Both the position numbers and the translations under genes were made by a program. The notes under the pieces were generated by a model that did not search any database, was not told the DNA's origin, and saw only the letters and a program-made list of their open reading frames with translations. Shown piece after piece: positions 42,582 to 50,327 of a stretch of DNA of 64,000 nt. Each line of letters opens with the position of its first letter. Positions within the stretch are counted from its first letter, which is position 1. The stretch comes from Chryseobacterium sp. OV279 (GTDB taxonomy: Bacteria; Bacteroidota; Bacteroidia; Flavobacteriales; Weeksellaceae), in NCBI RefSeq assembly GCF_900128945.1, contig NZ_FQUD01000004.1, positions 186,001 to 250,000 of the forward strand. Direction: 5' to 3'.

Positions 42582-43632
42582 TGTTTTCAGATAATTGTAA
42601 GGTTAAAGTTACTTTGTATATATTATCGGCTGCCACAATGGTAAGCTCGTGGGTATTCGGATATTGTAGTTTTAATCGTTTTTGTACATTTTGAAGGCCG
42701 ATTCCGCCGGAACCCTCCTTCTTTTTATGGGTTGCCAACTCTGAATAGCAGTTTTCAACATAAAATAAAAGAAAACCGTCTTTCTCCATACAGGAAATCT
42801 TTACATAACCTTTATGTCCGGGAAGTCTGCAGACATATTTAAATGCATTTTCGATGAATGGAACCAGCAGGAGAGGCGCAATGAATGATTTTTTATTTCC
42901 GATACTCCAGTCCGCATTTACTTCCAGCTCATTACCCCATCTTAGTTTTTCCACTTCCACCAGATTTTGAAGATGCTCAATATCCTGACCTAAGGGAACC
43001 AGATTCTGGCTGCAGTGGTAAAGCTGATAGCGTAAAATGTCGGAAAACTTAAGCAGCAGATAATCTGCAAGTTTCGTGTCCGTTTTCATCAGAATATGAA
43101 TGTGATTCAGAATATTGAAAACCACGTGAGGATTGATCTGATCCTGTAATAATTTCAGCTGGTTCTCCAGATGAGCCTGTTGAAGCAGGATATGATCCCG
43201 TTCTATTCTTCCGTGTTCCTGATAAAATTTAATTCCGCATGCAGATCCGTTAATCAAAAAAGAAGCAGGCAGAGCCAAATAGAATCCTTTCCATAAAAAG
43301 GGAAGATGATCGATGAAATTCGGAGGAAGTTCATTCTTGGAGTTGACCTCGATATACGTGAAGATCAGAGAATAAATAAAACTCAGAAAAAGGATAACTG
43401 CGGTAGCCTGAACCAAAAATAATTTCATCCTTTTTGCCCGCAAAGCACTGGGAAGAAGTCGCGTGGTGAGAAAATGAGTGAAAAAAAATGAAGTGATGAC
43501 AAGAGCAATAGTCTGGAATACAGCGGATGGTTTGTCAGAATTAGCCTGAAAGTTGATGTACACAGCTGCCGCAAAGACAAGCCAGAACATCGTAACAAAA
43601 ATATATTCTCTTAAAATAAAAGGTTTTGTCAT
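42571..43632 (-). CDS. LytS/YehU-type sensor histidine kinase
   Basis: The 353-residue protein has four membrane helices in the first half (IFVTMFWLVFAAAVYINF; FLVQATAVILFLSFIYSLIF; FYLALPASFLINGSA) and the His_kinase domain with LQDQINPHVVFNILNHIHIL, the phosphoacceptor histidine lying in the conserved NPH box, then ATPase motifs including LVPFIENAFKYVCRL (N box) and GSGGIGLQNVQKRL (G box). It has no large extracellular sensor, so it probably senses via its membrane domain. The response regulator follows in the same transcript. Confidence 0.92.
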   Translation of the reverse strand: MTKPFILREYIFVTMFWLVFAAAVYINFQANSDKPSAVFQTIALVITSFFFTHFLTTRLLPSALRAKRMKLFLVQATAVILFLSFIYSLIFTYIEVNSKNELPPNFIDHLPFLWKGFYLALPASFLINGSACGIKFYQEHGRIERDHILLQQAHLENQLKLLQDQINPHVVFNILNHIHILMKTDTKLADYLLLKFSDILRYQLYHCSQNLVPLGQDIEHLQNLVEVEKLRWGNELEVNADWSIGNKKSFIAPLLLVPFIENAFKYVCRLPGHKGYVKISCMEKDGFLLFYVENCYSELATHKKKEGSGGIGLQNVQKRLKLQYPNTHELTIVAADNIYKVTLTLQLSENNDQ

Positions 43633-43653
43633 GGAAGAGGATCAAGTAGATTT

Positions 43654-43689
43654 ATAAAAAATTAGAAACTGCAGGGCGCAGTTTCTAAT
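43654..43689 (-). terminator. Terminator after the outer-membrane barrel gene
   Basis: ATTAGAAACTGC (43661-43672) pairs perfectly with GCAGTTTCTAAT (43678-43689), 5-base loop, followed on the minus strand by T6. Confidence 0.88.
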
Positions 43690-43710
43690 ACGTAAAGATA
43701 ATTTAAGTTT

Positions 43711-44307
43711 TTAGAACAGGAAGTATCCTATTCCTAGCGTAAAGCTGTGCGGCTTAGATTTAAACTCTTTGCTGATGCTCGAAAGCCCGGTTTCATATCT
43801 CAGATCCGCTGTGAAATTTTTATAATCCACACCAATACCTCCGGTAATTCCGATATTCGATTTATCAAAGCTTTTAAATCCATCCTGCAATGCTTTGGAC
43901 GTTGACAGATTGTTTTTAAAAGCATAACTGTAAACCCCGCCGGCAAATGCTCTTACATTAAAATCTTTCGTATTGATGAATTTATAGCCGACTACTACCG
44001 GGATATCAACAGAGTTCCAGCTTAATTTGGCTGAGGCCCCGTCTTTAGTGTCGAAAGAGGTTTTTCTTTTGTTGAATAAGGCTTCTCCTTGTACATAAAG
44101 GCTTCCGATATCCATTCTGGTCATGATGCCTCCCTGATAACCGAATCCGTATTTCCCTTCCAAGGTGGAGGACTCCGAAGAGGTTTTTGTAAAATTTGCT
44201 CCGCCTTTGATACCGATATGAAAAGCCGGTGTTTGCTGGGCTTTGGTCTCTATAAAACCAATAATGCATAATAAAAATGTGCTTAGTGCTAAAAACTGAT
44301 GTTTCAT
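43711..44307 (-). CDS. Outer-membrane beta-barrel protein (PorT-like)
   Basis: The 198-residue product has a signal peptide (HQFLALSTFLLCIIGFIETKAQ) and a beta-barrel with HIGIKGGANFTKT, GYGFGYQGGIMTRMDI and the C-terminal FTLGIGYFLF strand ending in Phe, as expected of an outer-membrane protein. It resembles the small PorT/OmpW-like 8-stranded family of Bacteroidetes. Ligand unknown. A terminator follows and the LytS/LytTR pair lies just beyond it on the same strand. Confidence 0.85.
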   Translation of the reverse strand: MKHQFLALSTFLLCIIGFIETKAQQTPAFHIGIKGGANFTKTSSESSTLEGKYGFGYQGGIMTRMDIGSLYVQGEALFNKRKTSFDTKDGASAKLSWNSVDIPVVVGYKFINTKDFNVRAFAGGVYSYAFKNNLSTSKALQDGFKSFDKSNIGITGGIGVDYKNFTADLRYETGLSSISKEFKSKPHSFTLGIGYFLF

Positions 44308-44457
44308 AAATTGCTTTTAATAATTTGATGCAAAGCAACAGCTATGAAATGCGGGATAAAACTTTATTTGATGAACGGCAGGGATGCTTTGACAAGGATC
44401 TGTTTTTAGCGGAAAAAGCAAAAAAAAATCGGAAGATGTTGCTTCCGATGGTATTTG

Positions 44458-44700
44458 TTAAAAAGGCTGTTCTTCACAATTTGAGGGTGGATTACATCCT
44501 CCTCCGCCACCTCCGCCAGGATTTCCTACATTAATACATCTTCCCGGATTTCCATCATCATCCATTTCACAGGCTCTTCCAAAAGAACAGTCACAGTCTG
44601 TCCAGCAATACGCAGATTCACCGCTCATATGACAACCATTGATGCCTGCACCAAGGATCGTTGACAGGTCCTTTCTTAATAGTTTTTTCATTTTTCTCAT
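44458..44700 (-). CDS. Cys-rich, Gly-rich bacteriocin-like peptide
   Basis: An 80-residue product starting at ATG 44700 (or 44691, a second in-frame ATG three codons on) with leader KKLLRKDLSTILGAGING, reminiscent of the GG-type leaders but with GAG in place of GG. The core has eight cysteines (ESAYCWTDCDCSFGRAC; GRCINVGNP), acidic DDDG, a run of seven Gly, and ends EEQPF. Cysteine spacing suggests a compact disulfide- or thioether-linked peptide, perhaps a secreted RiPP-like or defensin-like product. In-frame sequence upstream of 44700 is A+T-rich and I do not count it. Confidence 0.65.
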   Translation of the reverse strand: MRKMKKLLRKDLSTILGAGINGCHMSGESAYCWTDCDCSFGRACEMDDDGNPGRCINVGNPGGGGGGGCNPPSNCEEQPF

Positions 44701-44811
44701 GATAAATTGATCTTTTAAAGTTAATAGTCTGATGTTTAAGTAAATATAATCAAAAAACCAAATACTTTTCATCAATGAGAGAAATAAGATGTAAAAACTG
44801 AACATAAGGGA

Positions 44812-44842
44812 AAAGAAAAACCCACTGCATCTGCAATGGGTT
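44812..44842 (-). terminator. Terminator of the pepT-linked operon
   Basis: AACCCACTGCA (44819-44829) faces TGCAATGGGTT (44832-44842) with one mismatch; on the minus strand it is followed by a T-rich run. It lies just beyond the stop of the gene at 44851. Confidence 0.75.
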
Positions 44843-44850
44843 GATCTGTA

Positions 44851-45420
44851 TTATTTACTGAAGTTCAGCTGTAAAGGAAGTGTCACCACAGAAAGGACTG
44901 GCCGTCCGTTAGATTCTGCAGGCTTCCATTTACCCTTATCTTTGATGCGGTAAAAACCAGCTTCTATAAAAGAATTTACATCTTCATTATTCCCTTTTAC
45001 TTTCGCATTGTAGACATTCCCTTTTGAATCTAAAGTAAATTTTAGGGTTACTTTATAAGGATTGACTGCAAAATTCAGGAAAGTGAGATCTACAGCTTCA
45101 TTTAAAAGTTTTTGGAAAGCGGCCTTTCCGGTTTCATATTCCGCTTCTTTGGTTATCTTAGGAGCCATAGGAGGCGGAACATCCGTCATCATTTTCTTTT
45201 CCACCTCAGAAATCTTCTCTAAGGCACTTTGATAAGACGCTATTTTTGCTTCCGTAAGGAGCCACTCCTGCTTGGTTCTTTCATCATTAGGCTTCGGATA
45301 TTTCTTGTACAGTGACGTTATTTTTCTATTGTACTTTGAATCAGCCTTCTCAAATTCAGAGATCTGCGCACTGCTGAATGCAAAAATGAACAGAAAGGCT
45401 AATGCTGAAAGTTTCTTCAT
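44851..45420 (-). CDS. Secreted TonB_C-like protein 3
   Basis: The 189-residue product has a signal peptide (KKLSALAFLFIFAFSSAQ) and, in its last 90 residues, YKVTLKFTLDSKGNVYNAKV, then GFYRIKDKGKWKPAESNGRPVLSVV, the TonB C-terminal-domain pattern of the two proteins at 34.3 and 34.7 kb but more divergent. The first half is a charged helical region (EVEKKMMTDVPPPMAPKI) absent from those. Its start lies 5 bases after the pepT stop, so it is co-transcribed. Confidence 0.78.
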   Translation of the reverse strand: MKKLSALAFLFIFAFSSAQISEFEKADSKYNRKITSLYKKYPKPNDERTKQEWLLTEAKIASYQSALEKISEVEKKMMTDVPPPMAPKITKEAEYETGKAAFQKLLNEAVDLTFLNFAVNPYKVTLKFTLDSKGNVYNAKVKGNNEDVNSFIEAGFYRIKDKGKWKPAESNGRPVLSVVTLPLQLNFSK

Positions 45421-45425
45421 CAGGT

Positions 45426-46673
45426 TTAAGCTTTTACAATATTAATAATCACTTCAACTGCTTTTTCCATGCTTTCCAGCGCCACATATTCGTAAGGTCC
45501 GTGGAAGTTCATTCCTCCTGCAAAAATATTTGGACAAGGAAGTCCCATATAAGATAACTGAGCGCCGTCTGTTCCTCCTCTGATAGCCTTGATTTTAGGC
45601 TCAATATCAGCTTCTTTCATCGCTTTGGCAGCAAGGTTAATGATGTGCATTTTTCCTTCAAACTGCTGCTTCATGTTACGGTACTGTTCTTTTATTTCAA
45701 CTTCAGCCGTTCCTTCACCATGTTTTTGGTTGAATTCAGCAACCTTTTCCTCCATGAATTTCTTTCTGCCCTCATATTTTTCTTCATCATGATCACGAAT
45801 GATGTATTGAAGTTTAGCCTCAGAAATATCAGCTGTGATATCCATTAAATGATAGAAACCATCAAATCCTTTAGTCGTAGCCGGAGTTTCATTGGCAGGA
45901 AGCAACTGGATAAACTCAGCCGCTAAGAGACCTGCGTTGACCATTTTTCCGTAAGCATAACCCGGGTGAACACTCAGTCCGTGGATTTTTACCACAGCTC
46001 CTGCAGCATTAAAGTTCTCGTATTCCAATTCTCCAACTTCACTTCCATCCATCGTGTAAGCCCATTCTGCACCGAATTTAGCGACATCAAACTTGTGAGC
46101 ACCTCTTCCGATTTCTTCATCCGGTGTAAATCCTACTGCAATTCTTCCGTGTTTGATTTCCGGGTGAGCGATAAGGTATTCAGCAGCCGTTACAATTTCT
46201 GCACATCCCGCTTTATCATCAGCTCCAAGAAGGGTATTTCCGTCTGTCGTAATAAGCGTTTGTCCGATATATTTTTTTAAGCTTTCAAATTTTGAAGAAG
46301 ACAGGGTGAATCCGGTGGTTTCATTCAAAAGAAGATCACCTCCGTCATAGTTTTCCCAAATCTGAGGTTTTACATTTTCCCCGCTGAAATCCGGAGATGT
46401 ATCGTAATGTGAAATAAATCCTATGGTAGGTGTGTTGTCATTGTCAAGGTTAGAAGGAACATATCCCATAATATACCCGTTGTCATCAATGGAAACATCC
46501 GCAAGGCCGATCGTTTTCAGTTCCTCTGCAATATACTTTGCAATGTCCCACTGTCGCGGGGTAGAAGGGGTTGCTTCGCTTTCCGCATCACTGGTTGAAT
46601 ATATTTTTACATAGGCGAGAAAACGGTTCAGTAATTTCTCTTTCCACAATGGATTGAATTCTATTATACTCAT
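45426..46673 (-). CDS. pepT: Peptidase T
   Basis: The 415-residue protein is an M20 family aminotripeptidase: FISHYDTSPDFSGENVKP with metal ligands H and D, TTDGNTLLGADDKAGCAEIV with the catalytic region, GFTPDEEIGRGAHKFDV (E pair) and the dimerisation domain with GLSVHPGYAYGKMVNAG. It cleaves N-terminal residues from tripeptides in the cytoplasm. Length and motifs are canonical. Confidence 0.96.
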   Translation of the reverse strand: MSIIEFNPLWKEKLLNRFLAYVKIYSTSDAESEATPSTPRQWDIAKYIAEELKTIGLADVSIDDNGYIMGYVPSNLDNDNTPTIGFISHYDTSPDFSGENVKPQIWENYDGGDLLLNETTGFTLSSSKFESLKKYIGQTLITTDGNTLLGADDKAGCAEIVTAAEYLIAHPEIKHGRIAVGFTPDEEIGRGAHKFDVAKFGAEWAYTMDGSEVGELEYENFNAAGAVVKIHGLSVHPGYAYGKMVNAGLLAAEFIQLLPANETPATTKGFDGFYHLMDITADISEAKLQYIIRDHDEEKYEGRKKFMEEKVAEFNQKHGEGTAEVEIKEQYRNMKQQFEGKMHIINLAAKAMKEADIEPKIKAIRGGTDGAQLSYMGLPCPNIFAGGMNFHGPYEYVALESMEKAVEVIINIVKA

Positions 46674-46690
46674 CGATCATAAATTTCCAA

Positions 46691-46698
46691 CAAATATA
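46691..46698 (-). promoter_or_regulatory. -7 element of pepT
   Basis: On the minus strand TATATTTG matches TAnnTTTG, 18 bases before ATG 46673. A TTG lies only 14 bases upstream, shorter than the usual spacing. Confidence 0.45.
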
Positions 46699-46819
46699 CA
46701 ATGTAAATTTTTCAAATCTGAAATTTGAGGCATATTTTCAAATGGTTATTTATGTTGATTTTTTTAATCTAAAGCTGCGATTTCGTTAATCAAATAAATT
46801 GTTATAACTTGCATGAATT

Positions 46820-47236
46820 ATGATGTCCAAACGTTGCAAATATGCTTTGAAAGCGATGGTTAGATTGGCAAGAAACTACAACCAGGGATTTTTGTCAACG
46901 GCTATTATTGCACAGGATGAGAATATTTCCAAAAAATTTTTAGAGCAGATTCTTCTCGAACTGAAAAGAGCCAAATTAGTCAACAGCAAACAGGGAAACG
47001 CAGGTGGATATTATCTTCTGAAGTCTCCTGACGATGTTTCGCTGGCGGATATCTACCGTATTTTTGAAGGCCCGATTGCCTTAACTCCTTGTATTTCACT
47101 GAATTTCTACGAACCTTGCGATGACTGTGTCGATGAGGCAACCTGTTATCTCAGAAATGAACTGATGATCGTAAGAGAAAAAACAAGAAAAAGCATGATG
47201 GAAGCGACTCTTACTTCCTTTATAAAAAACAGCTGA
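46820..47236 (+). CDS. Rrf2-family transcriptional regulator of the sulfur operon
   Basis: The 138-residue protein has the winged-helix start MSKRCKYALKAMVRLARNYN and Rrf2 features ISKKFLEQILLELKRAKLVN and GNAGGYYLLKSPDDVSLADI, followed by TPCISLNFYEPCDDCVDEATC with four cysteines that could ligate an iron-sulfur cluster or sense thiols. Relatives include CymR, IscR and other sulfur or redox regulators. Position directly before cysH and a palindrome in the cysH promoter make it the probable repressor. Start taken at the first of two adjacent ATGs. Confidence 0.85.
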   Translation: MMSKRCKYALKAMVRLARNYNQGFLSTAIIAQDENISKKFLEQILLELKRAKLVNSKQGNAGGYYLLKSPDDVSLADIYRIFEGPIALTPCISLNFYEPCDDCVDEATCYLRNELMIVREKTRKSMMEATLTSFIKNS

Positions 47237-47254
47237 AATTTTTTTTAATTTTTA

Positions 47255-47277
47255 TATCCTACTAATTTGGTAGGATA
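47255..47277 (+). promoter_or_regulatory. Palindromic operator at the cysH promoter
   Basis: TATCCTAC (47255-47262) and GTAGGATA (47270-47277) are perfect inverted arms around a 7-base centre (TAATTTG). The right side of the centre contains the TTG -33 element, so a bound protein would block RNA polymerase. The gene just upstream encodes an Rrf2-type regulator. Confidence 0.75.
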
Positions 47278-47298
47278 AATAGGATTTATATATATTTG
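47267..47298 (+). promoter_or_regulatory. Promoter of the sulfur assimilation operon
   Basis: TTG (47267-47269) and TATATTTG (47291-47298) are 21 bases apart, a Bacteroidetes-type promoter. The first gene starts at 47321, leaving a leader of about 15 bases, too short for a riboswitch. Confidence 0.78.
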
Positions 47299-47320
47299 CA
47301 GGAGTTAATTTCAATTCAAA

Positions 47321-48034
47321 ATGGAAAATACCCTGAAAATAGAATTCAATCAATTACTGGAAAAGGCCTCTGCAGGTGCTTTTAGCGCTGATTTTTTAGA
47401 AGTTCTTACCAACAGGTTTCCTGGTGAAGTCATCTTTTCTACCAGCTTCAGTTACGAAGATCAGGTAGTGACTCATCAGATAAAAAACCTGGATATTGAT
47501 ATTTTCACACTGGATACGGGACGACTTTTTGAGCAGACTTACGAAACCTGGACCTCCTCCAGAGCTTTCTTCAAAAAAAATATTAAAGCCTATTATCCGG
47601 ATCCGGAATCACTGCAGCAGTTTGTGTCAGAAAACGGGCCGGATTCCTTTTATCAATCTGTAGAAAAGAGAAAAGCCTGCTGTAATATCCGGAAGGTTAT
47701 TCCTCTAAAAAGAGCACTTCAGGGATACAAGGTCTGGATCACAGGTTTAAGATCTGAACATTCCGCAGGCAGAAAAGAAATGCCACAGCTGGAATGGGAT
47801 CCGGATCACCAGATCATCAAGTTTCATCCTATCCTTCACTGGACCACAGAACAGGTGACAGACTATGTAAAAACGCATCACCTTCCTTATAATCACCTTC
47901 ACAAAAAAGGATTTGTAAGCATCGGATGTGAGCCCTGCACCAGAGCGATCAAAGAAGGAGAAGATTTCAGAGCCGGAAGATGGTGGTGGGAAGATGCCGA
48001 TAAAAAAGAATGCGGCTTACATGTTCATCAATAA
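47321..48034 (+). CDS. cysH: Adenylyl-sulfate (APS) reductase type CysH
   Basis: The 237-residue protein has the PAPS/APS reductase fold with SFSYEDQVVTH and TLDTGRLFEQTYET. It carries the iron-sulfur signature KRKACCNIRKVIPL (C120-C121) and SIGCEPCTRAI (C203, C206), and the catalytic KKECGLH (C231). The four-cysteine cluster marks the APS-using type (AprA-independent assimilatory), consistent with no cysC APS kinase in the operon. It reduces APS to sulfite with thioredoxin. Confidence 0.93.
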   Translation: MENTLKIEFNQLLEKASAGAFSADFLEVLTNRFPGEVIFSTSFSYEDQVVTHQIKNLDIDIFTLDTGRLFEQTYETWTSSRAFFKKNIKAYYPDPESLQQFVSENGPDSFYQSVEKRKACCNIRKVIPLKRALQGYKVWITGLRSEHSAGRKEMPQLEWDPDHQIIKFHPILHWTTEQVTDYVKTHHLPYNHLHKKGFVSIGCEPCTRAIKEGEDFRAGRWWWEDADKKECGLHVHQ

Positions 48035-48045
48035 AAAAATAAAAT

Positions 48046-48954
48046 ATGTCATTATATCATTTAAATTATTTAGATCAGTTAGAAGCTGAGTCCATCTATA
48101 TTTTACGGGAAGTAGCGGGACAGTTTGAGCGTCCGGCTTTACTGTTCAGCGGCGGAAAAGACAGTATTGTACTGGCTCATTTGGCTGCCAAAGCATTTCC
48201 TCACGGAAAAATCCCGTTCACTTTTGTTCATGTGGATACAGGACACAATTTTCAGGAAGTTTTAGACTTCAGGGATCAGCTGACCACAGAGATCAATGTA
48301 GATCTGGTCGTAAGAAAAGTAGAAGATACCATCCATAAAAGAAAACTGACGGAGCCCAAAGGAAAATTTCCCAGCAGAAACTGGCTGCAGACCTTCACCC
48401 TTCTTGACACGATTGAAGAATTCGAATTTGATGCATGCATTGGGGGAGCCAGAAGAGATGAAGAAAAAGCCCGGGCTAAAGAAAGGATATTCTCTGTCCG
48501 GGATGAGTTTGGACAATGGGATCCTAAACTTCAGCGACCTGAATTGTGGAATATTTTCAATGGAAAAATTCAGAAAGGTGAAAATGTAAGAGTTTTTCCA
48601 ATCAGCAACTGGACAGAACTTGATGTCTGGAATTATATCCGGAGAGAAAATATAAGCTTACCATCTATTTACTTTTCGCATGAAAGAGAAGTGGTAGACC
48701 TTAACGGACAGTGGATTGCGAATTCAGAGTTTGCAGTTCTGGAAGAAAGTGACACGGTAACGACCAAAAGAATACGCTATCGCACCGTAGGAGATATGAC
48801 CTGTACTGCAGCAGTAGAATCTGAAGCCACTACCGTAGACACCGTGATTGAAGAAATCGTAGCCACCAGAATCTCAGAAAGAGGAGAAACCAGAATTGAC
48901 GACCGGGTAACCGAGGCGGCTATGGAGGACCGGAAAAAAGGAGGCTACTTCTGA
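48046..48954 (+). CDS. cysD: Sulfate adenylyltransferase subunit 2
   Basis: The 302-residue protein has the PP-loop ATP pyrophosphatase motif ALLFSGGKDSIVLAHLA and CysD features FVHVDTGHNFQEVLDFRD, RRDEEKARAKERIFSVRD and MTCTAAVESEA (here MTCTAAVE). With CysN it makes adenylyl sulfate from sulfate and ATP. It starts 11 bases after cysH. Between cysD and cysN lies an inverted heptamer element. Confidence 0.96.
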   Translation: MSLYHLNYLDQLEAESIYILREVAGQFERPALLFSGGKDSIVLAHLAAKAFPHGKIPFTFVHVDTGHNFQEVLDFRDQLTTEINVDLVVRKVEDTIHKRKLTEPKGKFPSRNWLQTFTLLDTIEEFEFDACIGGARRDEEKARAKERIFSVRDEFGQWDPKLQRPELWNIFNGKIQKGENVRVFPISNWTELDVWNYIRRENISLPSIYFSHEREVVDLNGQWIANSEFAVLEESDTVTTKRIRYRTVGDMTCTAAVESEATTVDTVIEEIVATRISERGETRIDDRVTEAAMEDRKKGGYF

Positions 48955-48957
48955 TAG

Positions 48958-49075
48958 GTAATGAGCCATGAGTAATAAGCAATCATACAGCGTGGAAAAT
49001 ATCAGTAATAAATAAATTGCTCATTACCCATTACTTACTGCTCATCATTGATCAATCATTATTAATCATTTATAA
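48958..49075. repeat. Inverted heptamer array between cysD and cysN
   Basis: Left arm GTAATGA, GCCATGA, GTAATAA, GCAATCA (48958-48985); right arm CTCATTA, CCCATTA, CTTACTG, CTCATCA, TTGATCA, ATCATTA, TTAATCA, TTTATAA (49020-49075). The right arm is the reverse-complement sense of the left. The element enlarges the cysD-cysN gap to about 130 bases; ATGs inside it are part of the repeat rather than real starts. Confidence 0.75.
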
Positions 49076-49085
49076 CAAAAAACTC

Positions 49086-50324
49086 GTGGATATATTAAGA
49101 TTTATAACAGCAGGAAGCGTAGATGACGGCAAAAGTACCCTCATCGGCAGACTGCTTTACGATAGCAAAAGTATTTTGCAGGATCAGCTGGAAGTCCTTG
49201 AAAAACATTCTAAGAATAAAAATGAAGATGGGGTAGATCTGGCACTTTTAACGGATGGACTTCGGGCAGAAAGAGAACAGGGAATTACCATTGATGTGGC
49301 TTACCGGTACTTTTCGACCTCAAAAAGAAAATTTATCATCGCGGACGCTCCGGGACACGTTCAGTATACCAGAAATATGATCACAGGAGCTTCCAACTCA
49401 GATCTGATGGTTATTCTGATCGATGCCAGAAAAGGAGTTATTGAACAGACCAGAAGACATTCCATCATCGCTTCGCTGCTTAAATTGAAAAAAGTAGCTG
49501 TTGCGATCAATAAAATGGATATGGTAGAGTATTCGGAAGAAGTTTTTGAAACCATTAAAGCAGATTATTCTAAGATTGCGGAAGGGTTAGGCTTAAATGA
49601 TGTGACCTATTTCCCTATTTCCGCACTGAAAGGAGATAATATTGTTTCCCTGTCATCCATCACAGAATGGTATCAGGGAAGTTCTCTGCTCGATTATCTG
49701 GAGGAGGTAGAACTTGATGATGTACACAACAGCGGAAGCCGTTTTCAGGTACAGTACGTCATCCGTCCTCAGACAGAAGAGCTTCACGATTACCGTGGAT
49801 ATGCGGGACAGATCATCAGTGGAAGTTTTAAGAAAGGGGATAAAATAGCCATACTTCCGGCAGGAATTATTACTGAAATAGCAACCATAGAAGTGAATGG
49901 AGTTGAGGTTCAGGAAGCATTTGAAGGGCAGCCGGCCGTCATACAGATTACAGAAGACATCGATGTGAGCCGTGGAGATTTCTTTGCATCAGCAGAAGAA
50001 TTGCCCAATGTTGAAAAAGAAGTGGAAGTATTATTGTGCTGGCTCGATCATAAAAGCCTGCAACCAGGGAATAAATACCTGATACAGCATCATAGCAGAC
50101 AGTTGAAAGCGGTAGTAAAACACGTAGACTACAAAATTAATGTCAATACGCTGGAGCAGGAAGCCTCAGAAGGTGAAATCAAGCTTAATGAGATCGCGAA
50201 AGTTACCATAAAGACCGCACAGCCTTTGGTTTTTGATGATTTTATAAGCAATAAAAAAACGGGATCGGCTATTTTGGTGGATGAAACTTCCAATGCTACC
50301 GTTGCGGCATGTATAATTCAGTAA
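49086..50324 (+). CDS. cysN: Sulfate adenylyltransferase subunit 1 (GTPase)
   Basis: The 412-residue protein has the EF-Tu-like GTPase motifs: G1 TAGSVDDGKSTLIGRLL, the switch DGLRAEREQGITIDVAYRYF, G3 DAPGHVQYTRNM, G4 NKMD. It couples GTP hydrolysis to sulfate activation by CysD. The GTG at 49086 is chosen; the in-frame ATG at 49017 lies inside the heptamer element and would add 23 unrelated residues. No CysC kinase domain is fused. Confidence 0.95.
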   Translation: MDILRFITAGSVDDGKSTLIGRLLYDSKSILQDQLEVLEKHSKNKNEDGVDLALLTDGLRAEREQGITIDVAYRYFSTSKRKFIIADAPGHVQYTRNMITGASNSDLMVILIDARKGVIEQTRRHSIIASLLKLKKVAVAINKMDMVEYSEEVFETIKADYSKIAEGLGLNDVTYFPISALKGDNIVSLSSITEWYQGSSLLDYLEEVELDDVHNSGSRFQVQYVIRPQTEELHDYRGYAGQIISGSFKKGDKIAILPAGIITEIATIEVNGVEVQEAFEGQPAVIQITEDIDVSRGDFFASAEELPNVEKEVEVLLCWLDHKSLQPGNKYLIQHHSRQLKAVVKHVDYKINVNTLEQEASEGEIKLNEIAKVTIKTAQPLVFDDFISNKKTGSAILVDETSNATVAACIIQ

Positions 50325-50327
50325 GAC

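Noticed and set aside
49017..49085. N-terminal extension of CysN from an upstream ATG
   Set aside because: Those codons belong to the heptamer repeat; GTG at 49086 begins the conserved GTPase sequence.
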